Assembly (NCBI RefSeq): GCF_036345995.1 | Contig: NZ_CP107796.1 | Location: 6,200,001 to 6,264,000 of the forward strand | Direction: 5' to 3' | DNA from: Streptomyces sp. NBC_00557 | Lineage (GTDB): Bacteria; Actinomycetota; Actinomycetes; Streptomycetales; Streptomycetaceae | Length of the DNA stretch: 64,000 bases | Shown here: positions 18,796-27,400 of the stretch, one piece after another | Layout: the number at the start of each line of letters is the position of its first letter | How positions within the stretch are numbered: position 1 is the stretch's first letter | Notes under the pieces: generated by a model | Databases searched by the model: none | Seen by the model: the letters and a program-made list of their open reading frames with translations, nothing else | What the model was told of the DNA's origin: nothing | Position numbers and translations under genes: made by a program

Positions 18796-19988
18796 AGGGC
18801 GCCCTCCTCGCGCAGGGTGTGCAGCTCGGCCGGGGTGAGACCCAGCTCGGTGAGGACCGCCTCGGTGTCGGCGCCGTGCGGGCGGCCGGCCCAGCGGATC
18901 GCGCCGGGCGTCGCGGACAGCCGGAAGAGGACGTTCTGCATGCGCAGCGGGCCCAGCTCCGGGTCGTCCACGGTGGTGACCGTGCCCAGGGCCTGGTACT
19001 GGGGATCGGCCAGCACGTCCCGGACGTCCTGCACCGGGGCCACCGCCGCCTCCGCTTTCTCGAACGCCGCGAGCACCTCGGCACGGGTGCGGGCGGCGAT
19101 CCACGAGCCGACCGCCTCGTCCAGTACGTCGGCGTGGGCGGCCCGGTCCGCGCCGGTGGCGAACCACGGCTGCTCGGCCAGCTCGGGCCGGCCCACCAGC
19201 CGCATCACCCGCTCGGCGACCGACTGCGCGGAGGTGGAGACGGCGACCCAGTGGCCGTCGGCCGTGCGGTAGGTGTTGCGCGGGGCGTTGTTCGCGGAGC
19301 GGTTGCCGGTGCGCTGCTGGACGTGACCCAGCTGGTCGTACCAGGTGAGCTGGGGGCCGAGGACCGACAGGATCGGCTCGATGATGGCCAGGTCCACGAC
19401 CTGCCCGGCGCCGGTGCGCTCCCGCGCGGCCAGCGCGGTGAGCACGGCGCAGGCGGTCGCGAGACCGGCGACGGAGTCCGCGAGCCCGAAGGGCGGCAGC
19501 GTGGGCGGCGCGTCCGGCTCGCCGGTGATCGCGGCGAAGCCGCTCAGCGCCTCGGCGAGGGTGCCGAAGCCGGGCCGGTGCGCGTACGGGCCGGACTGGC
19601 CGAAGGCCGTCACCCGGGCCAGGACCAGCCGGGGATTGACGGCCGACAGCTCCTGCCAGCCCAGCGCCCACTTCTCCAGGGTCCCCGGGCGGAAGTTCTC
19701 GACCACCACGTCGGCGGTGGCGGCGAGCCGCAGCAGGACGGCCCGGCCGCCGGACGTGGACAGGTCCAGGGTGATGGTCCGCTTGTTGCGGCCCAGCACC
19801 TTCCACCACAGGCCGGCACCGTGCTTGGCCGGGCCGTGCCCGCGGGAGGGATCGGGCCTGCGCGGATGCTCGACCTTGATCACGTCGGCGCCGAAGTCGC
19901 CGAGCAGGGTGGCGGCCAGCGGGCCCGCGAACAGCGTCGCCAGGTCCAGCACCCGCACCCCGGCGAGCGGCGGGGTCGCCGTGCTCAT
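18792..19988 (-). CDS. Family III CoA-transferase (CaiB/BaiF)
   Basis: A 398-residue protein with the family III opening LAGVRVLDLATLFAGPLAATLLGDFGADVIKVEHP. The catalytic Asp region is SGFAAITGEPDAPP-PFGLADSVAG, with NAPRNTYRTADGHWVAVS further on. It moves CoA between carboxylic acids. The ATG at 19988 overlaps the ribokinase stop (ATGA); an upstream in-frame ATG at 19997 would start inside ribokinase. It is paired with the CitE-like lyase downstream. Why this pair follows the ADP-ribosylglycohydrolase genes is unclear. Confidence 0.88.
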   Translation of the reverse strand: MSTATPPLAGVRVLDLATLFAGPLAATLLGDFGADVIKVEHPRRPDPSRGHGPAKHGAGLWWKVLGRNKRTITLDLSTSGGRAVLLRLAATADVVVENFRPGTLEKWALGWQELSAVNPRLVLARVTAFGQSGPYAHRPGFGTLAEALSGFAAITGEPDAPPTLPPFGLADSVAGLATACAVLTALAARERTGAGQVVDLAIIEPILSVLGPQLTWYDQLGHVQQRTGNRSANNAPRNTYRTADGHWVAVSTSAQSVAERVMRLVGRPELAEQPWFATGADRAAHADVLDEAVGSWIAARTRAEVLAAFEKAEAAVAPVQDVRDVLADPQYQALGTVTTVDDPELGPLRMQNVLFRLSATPGAIRWAGRPHGADTEAVLTELGLTPAELHTLREEGAL

Positions 19989-20878
19989 GCGGTGCACAGG
20001 GCGTCGATCTCCGGACGGTACGGCATCGACACCGACGCCCCGGCCCGCTGGACGGAGATCGCCGCGGCGGCCGCCGCCCAGGACAGCGCCTCCCGCACCG
20101 GCTTCTCCTCGGCCAGGGCCACCGCGAGCGCGCCGACGAAGGTGTCCCCGGCGCCGGTGGAGTCGACGGCGGTCACCCGCGGCGCCGGGACCACCAGCGG
20201 CTCGGCGCCCCGGGCCAGGTACAGGCAGCCGGTCGCACCCAGGGTGACGACGACCTCGGGCACCTGCTGCAGCAGGTCGGCGGCGGCCTCGCGCGGGTCG
20301 GTGCGGCCGGTGAGGGTGACCGCCTCGTACTCGTTGGGCACCAACAGGTCGGTGACGGCGAGGAGTTCGGGCGGCAGCGCTTGCGCGGGGGACGGGGTGA
20401 GCACCGTACGGACCCCGTGCCGGCGGGCCGCCTCGGCGCCCAGGACGACCGCGCGCAGCGGGATCTCCAGCTGGAGCAGCAGGGCGTCGGCGGAGGCGAT
20501 CACCCCCTCGTCGCCGGGGGAGAGATGGTCGACGGTGCCGTTCGCGCCGGGGATGACCACGATCGAGTTGGCGCCCTCGTCGTCCACCACGATGTGCGCG
20601 GTGCCGGACGGGCCCTCGACCGTGCGCAGGGAGTCGGTGTCCACGCCGGAGTGTTCGAGGGTGTCGCGCAGCCGCAGGCCGAAGGCGTCGTTGCCGACCG
20701 CGCCGATCATCGAGACGGTGGCGCCGGCGCGGGCCGCGGCGATCGCCTGGTTGGCGCCCTTGCCGCCGGGGATCGTGCGGAACTCCCGTCCCGTCACGGT
20801 CTCCCCGCGCTGCGGGGCCTTCGCGACATAGGTGACGAGGTCCATGTTGGTACTGCCGAGGACGACGATGTGGGTCAT
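19985..20878 (-). CDS. rbsK: Ribokinase
   Basis: PfkB-family sugar kinase, 297 residues. It shows the N-terminal sugar-binding sequence GSTNMDLV, the PfkB signature 1 GGKGANQAIAAARAGA (about 40-55), the hydrophobic core VVIPGANG, PNEYEAVTLTG, and the catalytic/anion-hole motif DSTGAGDTFVGALAVALAE with the base Asp. It phosphorylates ribose at O-5. Both ends overlap neighbours by ATGA. Sitting after four ADP-ribosylglycohydrolases, it may rescue ribose released from ADP-ribosyl groups; this is inference. It could also serve ordinary ribose use. Confidence 0.93.
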   Translation of the reverse strand: MTHIVVLGSTNMDLVTYVAKAPQRGETVTGREFRTIPGGKGANQAIAAARAGATVSMIGAVGNDAFGLRLRDTLEHSGVDTDSLRTVEGPSGTAHIVVDDEGANSIVVIPGANGTVDHLSPGDEGVIASADALLLQLEIPLRAVVLGAEAARRHGVRTVLTPSPAQALPPELLAVTDLLVPNEYEAVTLTGRTDPREAAADLLQQVPEVVVTLGATGCLYLARGAEPLVVPAPRVTAVDSTGAGDTFVGALAVALAEEKPVREALSWAAAAAAISVQRAGASVSMPYRPEIDALCTA

Positions 20879-22254
20879 GAGCGGATCGCCTCCCAGTGGG
20901 CTGCCTGGTGGGTGAGGTGGGCGAGGGTGTCGAAGCCGGTTCCGTCGAAGTCGGCGACGGTGGTGGCGAGCCGGTTCTTCAGCGGGGCGCGCCAGCGCTC
21001 GGGCAGGGCGGCGGGGTCGCGCGCGAGCAGCCCGGCGACGCTTCCGGCCGTGGCGCCGGTGGAGTCCGTGTCCCAGCCGCCCGACACGGCACGGCAGACG
21101 GAGCCGGTGAAGTCGCCGTCGGCGTGGGTGAGGGCCGCGGCGAGCAGGGCGGTGTTGGGAATGGCGTGGACCCAGTGGTGGGCGGGCGCGTAGCGGGCGT
21201 GCAGCAGGTCCACGACCTCGTCGAAGTCCTCGTGGGCCGTGGCCAGCCGGACGGCGTGGTCGATCGCCCGCGCGAGCCGGGAGCGGGGCGGGACCACCGT
21301 ACGGCCGGTGCGCAGACAGGCGTGGACGTCCTGGCCGCCCGCGGCGGCGGCGATCACGGCGGCGGTGAACATCGCCGCGTAGACGCCGTTGGCGGTGTGT
21401 GTGAGGACCGCGTCCCGGTGCGCCTGCTCCGCCGCGGCGGCCGGGTCGCCGGGGTTGGTCCAGCCGTGCACGTCGGCGCGGATCAGGGCGCCGATCCACT
21501 CGCGGAAGGGGTTGCGGTGGCGGGCCGTGTGCGGGGGTTCGATGCCGGTGAGCAGGTTGCGGTAGGCGATGCGCTCGGCGGTGAAGGCGCGGCCGGGCGG
21601 GAGTTCGTCCAGCCAGAGCCGGGCGACGTCGGCGGTGGTGAACGTCCTTCCGTGGCGCCGCAGGAGCAGCAGGTTGAGCAGGGCGTAGTCGAGGTCGTCG
21701 TCCTGCGGCATGCCGTCGATGTTCTCGGCGAGGGAGGTGCCGGCCGAGCGCCGGTTCCAGGGGTACTCGGCGAGCAGGCCGTCCGGGACGCCGCGTGCCG
21801 TGAAGTAGCCGGTGAGGGGCCAGTTGCCGGTGGCGCGGGCGAGGGCGCGGATGCCGTCGAGGGGGAGTTTCTCGACGGGTTTGCCGAGCAGGCACCCGAT
21901 GGCCCGGCCCAGCCAGGCGGCTTCGAGGGCGGCCGGGGCGGGCGCCGGATCGCCTGTCCGCGCAGGGGGCGCCGGCCAGTCCGGGCACAGGGACGTGATG
22001 CGGGCCAGGTCCGTCGGCTCGTCCTCCGACAACGCGCTGGGCAGGTCGGCCAGTTCGTCCAGCAGATCCTCCGCCAGCAGCCGGAGGTAGCGGGACACGC
22101 CATGGGCGGACGCTCCGGCGCGGGGCGGTGCGTCCGGGCCGCCCGCCGCCCGCCAGCGCGCCTCGATCCGGGACGGCTCGCGCCCGTCCAGGCGGGCCTG
22201 GCGGATCTCGTGGCCGAGCAGGTCCTCCGGCTGGACCCAGGTCAGTCGGAGCAT
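20875..22254 (-). CDS. ADP-ribosylglycohydrolase paralog A
   Basis: A 459-residue DraG/ADPRH-family protein. The hydrolase domain begins near residue 120 at AWLGRAIGCLLGKPVEKLPL. The N-terminal metal-binding motif is the variant MPQDDDLDYALLNLL in place of TDDT, and the C-terminal one is the usual GGWDTDSTGATAGSVAG. About 115 residues before the domain are not typical of DraG. ATG 22254 is taken because an upstream extension would be out of family; it overlaps paralog B by 13 bp. It should remove ADP-ribose from protein, DNA or small molecules. Confidence 0.85.
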   Translation of the reverse strand: MLRLTWVQPEDLLGHEIRQARLDGREPSRIEARWRAAGGPDAPPRAGASAHGVSRYLRLLAEDLLDELADLPSALSEDEPTDLARITSLCPDWPAPPARTGDPAPAPAALEAAWLGRAIGCLLGKPVEKLPLDGIRALARATGNWPLTGYFTARGVPDGLLAEYPWNRRSAGTSLAENIDGMPQDDDLDYALLNLLLLRRHGRTFTTADVARLWLDELPPGRAFTAERIAYRNLLTGIEPPHTARHRNPFREWIGALIRADVHGWTNPGDPAAAAEQAHRDAVLTHTANGVYAAMFTAAVIAAAAGGQDVHACLRTGRTVVPPRSRLARAIDHAVRLATAHEDFDEVVDLLHARYAPAHHWVHAIPNTALLAAALTHADGDFTGSVCRAVSGGWDTDSTGATAGSVAGLLARDPAALPERWRAPLKNRLATTVADFDGTGFDTLAHLTHQAAHWEAIRS

Positions 22255-23453
22255 GCGGCGCCTCCGAGGTCCGCGAACGCCCGCTCGTGCGCGCGCCGCC
22301 GGTCCACGTCCCGCCGGAAGACCTCCCGCGTGACCTCGGCGAGCGTGCGGGCCGGTTCCCACAGGTCCAGCCGGCTGGCCTCCGCGACCGTCTTCGCCCA
22401 GTCCTCCGGGACCGGCGAGCCCAGGGCGCCGGCGAGCGCACCGGCCATCGTCGCGATCGAGTCGCAGTCGCGGCCGTAGTTGACCGCGCCGAGCACGGCG
22501 TGCCGGTAGTCGCCGCCGGAGACCACCAGCATGCCCAGTGCCACGGGGAGTTCCTCGATCGCGTGCAGCCGGGAGGGGCGGCGGGCGCCGAGGGAGGGCG
22601 CGCGGTAGTCGGGGCCGACGGTGTCGTACGGGGCGACCGCCGCGCGCAGCGGCCGCAGCGCCGACTCGAAGTCCCGGTGTCCTGCGGCCACTTCGCAGAC
22701 CTTCTCGATCGCCTCACGGGTGCCGTCCTTCGCCAGGGACAGGCACGCGGTGACGACCGAGTCCGGGGTCGCGCCCGGCACCGCGGCGGCGGCGACGGCC
22801 GCGGCCAGGACACCGGCCGCCTCACGGCCGTACGACGACTGGTGCGCGCCGGCGACGTCCAGCGCCTCGGCGTAGGCGGCGGCCGGGTTGGCCGCGTTGA
22901 CCAGGCCGACGGGGGCCATGTACATCGCCGCGCCGCAGTTGACGATGTTGCCGACGCCCGCCTCCCGGGGATCGACGTGGCCGTGGGCGAGCCGGGCCAC
23001 GAGCCACTTCTCGGCGAGGAAGAGCCGGTGCAGCGGCAGGGTCTCGGTCTCCAGTTCCGGGATCCAGCGCGGGTTGGTCATCAGGTCCGGCACCAGATGG
23101 TCCGCGACGGCGTACGCGTCGAGGTGGTCGCGGACGCGGGCGTACACCCGGACCAGGGCGTGGGTCATCAGGGTGTCGTCGGTGACGTGGCCGTCGCCCT
23201 TGTGGTACGGGGCGAGGGGGCGGGCGGTGCGCCAGGCGTCGCCGTGCCAGGGGCCGACGACGCCGTGGACGCGGCCGCCGTGGCGCTCGGTGATCTGGTC
23301 GGGGGAGTACCCCTCGACGGGGCCGCCGAGGGCGTCGCCGACGGCGGCCCCGACGAGGGCGCCGGTGATCCGTTCGTCGAGACCGGGGGAGGACGGCCGA
23401 TCGCGTTCTTCTTCGGAGGGTTGGGGCACTTTGGGCATCATGCCCCGAATCAT
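22242..23453 (-). CDS. ADP-ribosylglycohydrolase paralog B
   Basis: A 403-residue DraG/ADPRH-family enzyme with a complete active site: ERITGALVGAAVGDALGGPVEG, VTDDTLMTHALV (TDDT at about 91-94) and NYGRDCDSIATMAGALAGALG, which binds the two Mg ions. The start is ambiguous. ATG 23453 overlaps the upstream stop (ATGA) but has GGAGG directly adjacent; ATG 23441 or 23438, slightly downstream, are alternatives. Probably the most typical hydrolase of the four. Confidence 0.88.
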   Translation of the reverse strand: MIRGMMPKVPQPSEEERDRPSSPGLDERITGALVGAAVGDALGGPVEGYSPDQITERHGGRVHGVVGPWHGDAWRTARPLAPYHKGDGHVTDDTLMTHALVRVYARVRDHLDAYAVADHLVPDLMTNPRWIPELETETLPLHRLFLAEKWLVARLAHGHVDPREAGVGNIVNCGAAMYMAPVGLVNAANPAAAYAEALDVAGAHQSSYGREAAGVLAAAVAAAAVPGATPDSVVTACLSLAKDGTREAIEKVCEVAAGHRDFESALRPLRAAVAPYDTVGPDYRAPSLGARRPSRLHAIEELPVALGMLVVSGGDYRHAVLGAVNYGRDCDSIATMAGALAGALGSPVPEDWAKTVAEASRLDLWEPARTLAEVTREVFRRDVDRRRAHERAFADLGGAACSD

Positions 23454-24568
23454 CCTCCTGGCTGGGCCGGTTGCGCGGCTTCCAGGAGTCCGGCGAGTTC
23501 CACCAGGTCGGTGCCGGTGAGGCGGGGCAGGACGCAGCCGGAGAGGGTGCGGCAGGCGTCCCGCCAGGTCTCCGGGATCGCCGCGCCGCCGCCGAGGGCT
23601 CCGGTGAGGGCGCCCGCGAGGGCGGGGGCGGAGTCGGCGACCCGGGACAGGCAGGCGGCGGCCGGGACGGCGTCGGCGATCCGGCCGCCGGCCGCCGTGG
23701 CCAGGGCGAGGGCGACCGGGACGGTCTCGGCGGCGGCGATGCCGTAGCTGTAGACGTGGTCGACGATCTGGTGCTCCAGGAGCGGCACGAGGGCGAAGGC
23801 GGGCAGTCCGTCCTCGGCGAGGGCCAGCGCGTGGCGGGCGTTGCGCCCGATCTCCGTTCCGGCCGGGAGCTCGGCGAGCGCTGCGGCCACGCAGGTGTCC
23901 GGGCCGGTGCCGGTGAGGGCCAGCGAGAGGGCCGCGGCCATGGCGCGGGCGCCGTGCACGCCGTCGCCGTCCTGGGTGTAGCGGGCGTCGAACTCGGCGA
24001 GCGCGGCGGCGCGTTCGGGGTCGCCGGGGTGGGCGACGGCGAGGACGCAGGCGCGGACGCAGGCGGCGTCGTCGAAGTAGTGCGGGTTGTCGTGGCCGGT
24101 GGCGGGCGGGCGCAGCCCGGAGGCGAGGTTGCCGAGGCCGGCGCGCACGGAGATGCGGGCGCGCAGGGGCAGGACGGCGGACTCGACCTCGGGTGCGCGG
24201 TCCGCGGCGGCGGCCACCTCCGCGGCCACGGCGGTCCAGGTGAGGTCGATGGCGGCGCGGGTACGGCGCTCCCGGCTGAGGTCGCCGAGGGCGTCGTCGG
24301 CGCCGGCCCGCAGCACCGCCTCCGCGGCGAACGCCGCCCACTCGGCGTCGTCGGAGGGGCCGAGGCGGAGGGGCTCCGGGGGCTGGTTGAGGGCGATCGG
24401 CACCGGGAGGGTGGTGGTGGCGTTCTGCTCGGCGAAGGTGTCGAGCTCGCGGGTGAGGCGCCGGGTCCACTCGGGCATACGGGCGGCCCGGTGCCGCGCG
24501 GCCGGCCAGCCGGCGGCATCGCCCACGGCGAGACCGAGCAGAAGCCCTTCGATACGACGCGCTGTCAT
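23450..24568 (-). CDS. ADP-ribosylglycohydrolase paralog C, active site degenerate
   Basis: A 372-residue ADPRH-fold protein, starting [21 protein letters not shown]. The first metal motif is reduced to GPSDDAEWAAFA and the second, normally GRDxDT/S, reads LSRVADSAPALAGALTGALGG, so the first Asp of the pair is missing. The rest of the helical fold is kept. It may be a non-catalytic partner or bind ADP-ribose only. ATGA overlaps on both sides couple it to paralogs D and B. Confidence 0.82.
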   Translation of the reverse strand: MTARRIEGLLLGLAVGDAAGWPAARHRAARMPEWTRRLTRELDTFAEQNATTTLPVPIALNQPPEPLRLGPSDDAEWAAFAAEAVLRAGADDALGDLSRERRTRAAIDLTWTAVAAEVAAAADRAPEVESAVLPLRARISVRAGLGNLASGLRPPATGHDNPHYFDDAACVRACVLAVAHPGDPERAAALAEFDARYTQDGDGVHGARAMAAALSLALTGTGPDTCVAAALAELPAGTEIGRNARHALALAEDGLPAFALVPLLEHQIVDHVYSYGIAAAETVPVALALATAAGGRIADAVPAAACLSRVADSAPALAGALTGALGGGAAIPETWRDACRTLSGCVLPRLTGTDLVELAGLLEAAQPAQPGG

Positions 24569-26385
24569 GACTGCCCCTCGCCCTCCGGGTGCCCGGCGTT
24601 CCCGGCCCCAACCAGCGGGCCGTGCCCCCGGCCGCCGCCCGCACCGGCTCGCGGTGCCGGCTCAGCCGGTTGCAGTGCGGGGGTGAGGGGTGGCGGCGCC
24701 ACGGGCTCGGAGGCGGCGGTGAGGACCACACCGGCCCGCGCCCCGTCCGGCAGTACCGCCTTCGAACCGTCGGGCGGGGGCTGTGCGCTGTCCGGCGGGG
24801 CCTTTGTGCCGTCCGGCTGGGCTTCTGCGCCGTCCGGCGGGGCCTGTGTGTCGTCCGGCGGGGTCTTTGTGTCGGCTGGCGGGCAGGCCGGCGCTACGGC
24901 CCCCACCCTCTCGGGCAGCCCCATTCCCTCCGGCAGCACCGCCGCTTTCGGCAGTACCGCCTCCTCAGTCAGCGCCGCCCCTTTCGGCAGCCCCATCGCC
25001 TCCGGCAGCACCGCCTCCTCCGGCAGCAGCGCACCCTGCGGCAGCACCGCCCGCTCAGCAGGCTGCGCCCCCTTCTGCAGTGCCTCCTCCAGCAGCACCG
25101 CCCCTTCAGCAGGCTGCGCCCCCTCCGGCAGCACCGCCCCCTCCGGCACCACCCCCTCCGACAGCAGCGCCCCCTTCTGCAGCACCGCTCCCTCCGTCAG
25201 CACCGCCTCCTCAGCCAGCACCGCCGGCAGCGCCACCCCCGCGTCCCGCGCCACCCCCGCGTCCCGCGCCACCCCCGCGTCCCGCGCCACCCCCGCGTCC
25301 CGCGCCACCCCCGCGTCCCGCGCCACCCCCGCGTCCCGCGCCACCCCCGCGTCCCGCGCCACCCCCGCGTCCCGCGCCCTGTCCGCGTCCTCGCCCGGTA
25401 CCAGCAGGTCTGCCACGTCCAGGACGTGGTGGCCCGCCATGGACGGCAGGCAGTGGCCGTGGGCCGGGCCGATCGCCGCGGCCCAGGGGGCCGGGATCGC
25501 GGCGGTCCCCTGGGCCGCTCCGGCGAGGGCGCCGGCCACCGCCGCCGTCGTATCGGCGTCGCGGCCCATGTTGACGGCGGTCAGCACCGCCTCCCTGAAG
25601 TCGCCGTCGGCCGCCGCGTACGCGCCGAAGGCGAGGGCGACCGCCTCGGGGGCCAGGTCGGTCCAGGGGTAGCCGCCGATGACGACGGTGGAGCGGAGCG
25701 CGCGTTCGCCGCGGTGGGACACGGCCACCGCGCGCCGCAGGGAGCGGGCCGTCCAGGAGTCCTCGGGGATCACCGCGAGCGCGGCGGCGACGACCACCGC
25801 CACCGGGGCGCCGGTCATCGCCGTGGCCACTCCGGCGGCGACGGCCTGGCCGCCGTAGATGCCCTCGCCCTCGTGGCTGACCGAGCCGTCGATCGCCACC
25901 AGGCGGGCCGCCTCGGCGGGGCGGCCGGCGGCGAAGACGCCGAAGGGCGCCGCCCGCATCGCCAGACCGTCGCTCCAGGCGTGGCGGTGCTGGGCCGAGA
26001 CGGGGGCGGCGAGGCCGCGGCGCAGGTTCTCCAGCGTGCCGCGTTCGCTGAACCCCGCGCCCCGGAAGGGACCCTCGGCGCGGCCGGCGATCCACTCGTG
26101 CCAGGCCGCCTCCACATGCGCGGCGGTCAGCGCCGAGCCGTGCCGGGCCAGCAGCAGACCCGAGAAGATCGCGTACTCGGTGTCGTCCGTGCCGCACGGA
26201 CTGTCGGTCACGTATCCGGTGATCCGGCCCCAGCGGGCGCGGATCTCGGACGGCCTGAGGTTCTCCGCGGGCGCCCCGAGCGCGTCTCCGACGGCCAGGC
26301 CGAGCAGCGCGCCGCGGGCCCTGTCCCGGAGTCCGGGGGCGCCGTCCGGCGCCGGTGCCGGGGGAGTGGGGACGATCGATGCCAT
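24565..26385 (-). CDS. ADP-ribosylglycohydrolase paralog D with repetitive C-terminal tail
   Basis: A 606-residue protein. Residues 1 to about 335 form a complete ADPRH domain: [36 protein letters not shown] (TDDT at 66-69) and [22 protein letters not shown]. Then come about eight copies of the hexapeptide VARDAG, encoded by an 18-bp minisatellite. Next is about 130 residues of loose AVLPEGA-like units and a Pro/Asp-rich end. The ATG has AAGGAGG 6 bases upstream. It is the first gene of the minus operon. The tail is probably disordered and may vary in length. Confidence 0.87.
   Translation of the reverse strand: MASIVPTPPAPAPDGAPGLRDRARGALLGLAVGDALGAPAENLRPSEIRARWGRITGYVTDSPCGTDDTEYAIFSGLLLARHGSALTAAHVEAAWHEWIAGRAEGPFRGAGFSERGTLENLRRGLAAPVSAQHRHAWSDGLAMRAAPFGVFAAGRPAEAARLVAIDGSVSHEGEGIYGGQAVAAGVATAMTGAPVAVVVAAALAVIPEDSWTARSLRRAVAVSHRGERALRSTVVIGGYPWTDLAPEAVALAFGAYAAADGDFREAVLTAVNMGRDADTTAAVAGALAGAAQGTAAIPAPWAAAIGPAHGHCLPSMAGHHVLDVADLLVPGEDADRARDAGVARDAGVARDAGVARDAGVARDAGVARDAGVARDAGVARDAGVALPAVLAEEAVLTEGAVLQKGALLSEGVVPEGAVLPEGAQPAEGAVLLEEALQKGAQPAERAVLPQGALLPEEAVLPEAMGLPKGAALTEEAVLPKAAVLPEGMGLPERVGAVAPACPPADTKTPPDDTQAPPDGAEAQPDGTKAPPDSAQPPPDGSKAVLPDGARAGVVLTAASEPVAPPPLTPALQPAEPAPRAGAGGGRGHGPLVGAGNAGHPEGEGQS
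24900..25230. repeat. Degenerate GCAGCACCGCC-type repeat tract in paralog D
   Basis: Many imperfect copies of a short element related to TCCGGCAGCACCGCCCCCTC, coding on the minus strand for units such as EEAVLPEGA and LQKGA. Units differ in length and sequence, unlike the regular 18-bp array next to it. Confidence 0.65.
25231..25378. repeat. 18-bp minisatellite in paralog D
   Basis: About eight head-to-tail copies of the unit CGCCACCCCCGCGTCCCG (plus strand), almost without substitutions. The period is a multiple of three, so the reading frame (VARDAG per unit) is kept whatever the copy number. Confidence 0.92.
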
Positions 26386-26550
26386 GGGCGGCCTCCTTCG
26401 GCGGGACCACGGACGCGGCGGCGAAGACGCTCTGCGCATGTGTGCCACGCGCCGCCGCCGGCCGTGCCTCCACCGGGCCCGCATCACCCGCTTGGCATCT
26501 GAGCAAGATCATGCACGGATGAGCAATCCGGCCGTAAATCCGGTAAAGGC

Positions 26551-26569
26551 GCAGGTTAGCCCAGCCTTT
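26551..26569. promoter_or_regulatory. Candidate iron box (DmdR1/IdeR type), site 1
   Basis: The 19 bases at 26551-26569 (GCAGGTTAGCCCAGCCTTT) match the known consensus TTAGGTTAGGCTAACCTAA at 12-13 positions. The site lies about 100 bp before the VIT-type transporter gene and about 165 bp before the ADP-ribosylglycohydrolase operon on the other strand. Confidence 0.4.
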
Positions 26570-26631
26570 CCTTGCTGGCGACGCAACCGGAATCGGCGTA
26601 GGTTCTGTGGTGTCGAAAAGTAGAACTCGTC

Positions 26632-26650
26632 CAAAGTTAGCTTTGGCTAA
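26632..26650. promoter_or_regulatory. Candidate iron box, site 2
   Basis: The imperfect inverted repeat TTAGC-TTTG-GCTAA at 26637-26650 lies within a 19-mer that matches the DmdR1/IdeR consensus at about 11 positions, 19 bases before the transporter ATG, where a bound repressor could block transcription or translation. It is weak on its own, but more believable next to site 1 and a metal transporter. Confidence 0.4.
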
Positions 26651-26668
26651 GCTATCCGGGGGGCCCGC

Positions 26669-27400
26669 ATGGCCGTCATCGAAACGCAGGCCGCGCTCCA
26701 CGAGGCGCACCGCGACAACCACACGCACCGCGATGTCAACGGCGGCTGGCTGCGCCCCGCCGTCTTCGGCGCCATGGACGGCCTCGTCTCCAACCTCGCC
26801 CTGATGACCGGTGTGGCCGGCGGGGCGGTGAGCCAGCAGACCGTTGTCCTCACCGGGCTCGCCGGGCTGGCCGCCGGCGCCTTCTCCATGGCGGCCGGCG
26901 AGTACACCTCCGTCGCCTCGCAGCGCGAGCTGGTCGAGGCCGAGCTGGACGTCGAGCGCCGTGAGCTGCGCAGGCACCCGCAGGACGAGGAGAACGAACT
27001 CGCCGAGCTGTACGTCTCGCGCGGGGTGGAGCCCGAGCTGGCCCGCGAGGTCGCCCGGCAGCTGTCCAAGGACCCCGAGCAGGCGCTGGAGATCCACGCC
27101 CGCGAGGAGCTGGGCATCGACCCCGGGGACCTGCCCTCGCCGCTGGTCGCCGCCGTGTCCTCCTTCGGTTCCTTCGCCCTCGGTGCCCTGCTGCCCGTCC
27201 TGCCGTTCCTGCTCGGCGCGACCGGGCTGTGGCCCAGCGTGCTGCTCGCCCTCGCCGGGCTCTTCGGCTGCGGCGCCGTGGTGGCCAAGGTGACCGCGCG
27301 CACCTGGTGGTACAGCGGTCTGCGGCAGCTCGCGCTGGGCGGCGCCGCGGCCGGTGTGACGTACGCCCTGGGCAGCCTGTTCGGTACGGCCGTAGGATAG
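26669..27400 (+). CDS. VIT1/CCC1-family iron or manganese transporter
   Basis: A 243-residue membrane protein. The first helix has the family signature VFGAMDGLVSNLALMTGVAGG, then GLAGLAAGAFSMAAGEYTSVASQREL, an acidic cytosolic metal-binding helical domain (about 85-150, ELVEAELDVERRELRRHPQDEENELAELY and EIHAREELG), and three C-terminal helices. Homologs move Fe2+ or Mn2+ out of the cytosol. Two iron-box-like sites lie upstream, so iron control is plausible. It is divergent from the ADP-ribosylglycohydrolase operon. Confidence 0.9.
   Translation: MAVIETQAALHEAHRDNHTHRDVNGGWLRPAVFGAMDGLVSNLALMTGVAGGAVSQQTVVLTGLAGLAAGAFSMAAGEYTSVASQRELVEAELDVERRELRRHPQDEENELAELYVSRGVEPELAREVARQLSKDPEQALEIHAREELGIDPGDLPSPLVAAVSSFGSFALGALLPVLPFLLGATGLWPSVLLALAGLFGCGAVVAKVTARTWWYSGLRQLALGGAAAGVTYALGSLFGTAVG

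Noticed and set aside
17983..19809. 608-residue fusion of the CitE-like lyase with upstream sequence
   Set aside because: The extra N-terminal part is the out-of-frame shadow of the CoA-transferase gene; GTG 18795 starts the true family N-terminus.
25231..25378. Possible CRISPR array
   Set aside because: The repeats are directly adjacent 18-mers without unique spacers and lie inside a coding frame, so it is a minisatellite.
26386..26668. N-terminal extension of ADP-ribosylglycohydrolase paralog D (start at 26487)
   Set aside because: The extra 34 residues are Arg/Pro-rich and unlike the family, while ATG 26385 has an ideal AAGGAGG site.
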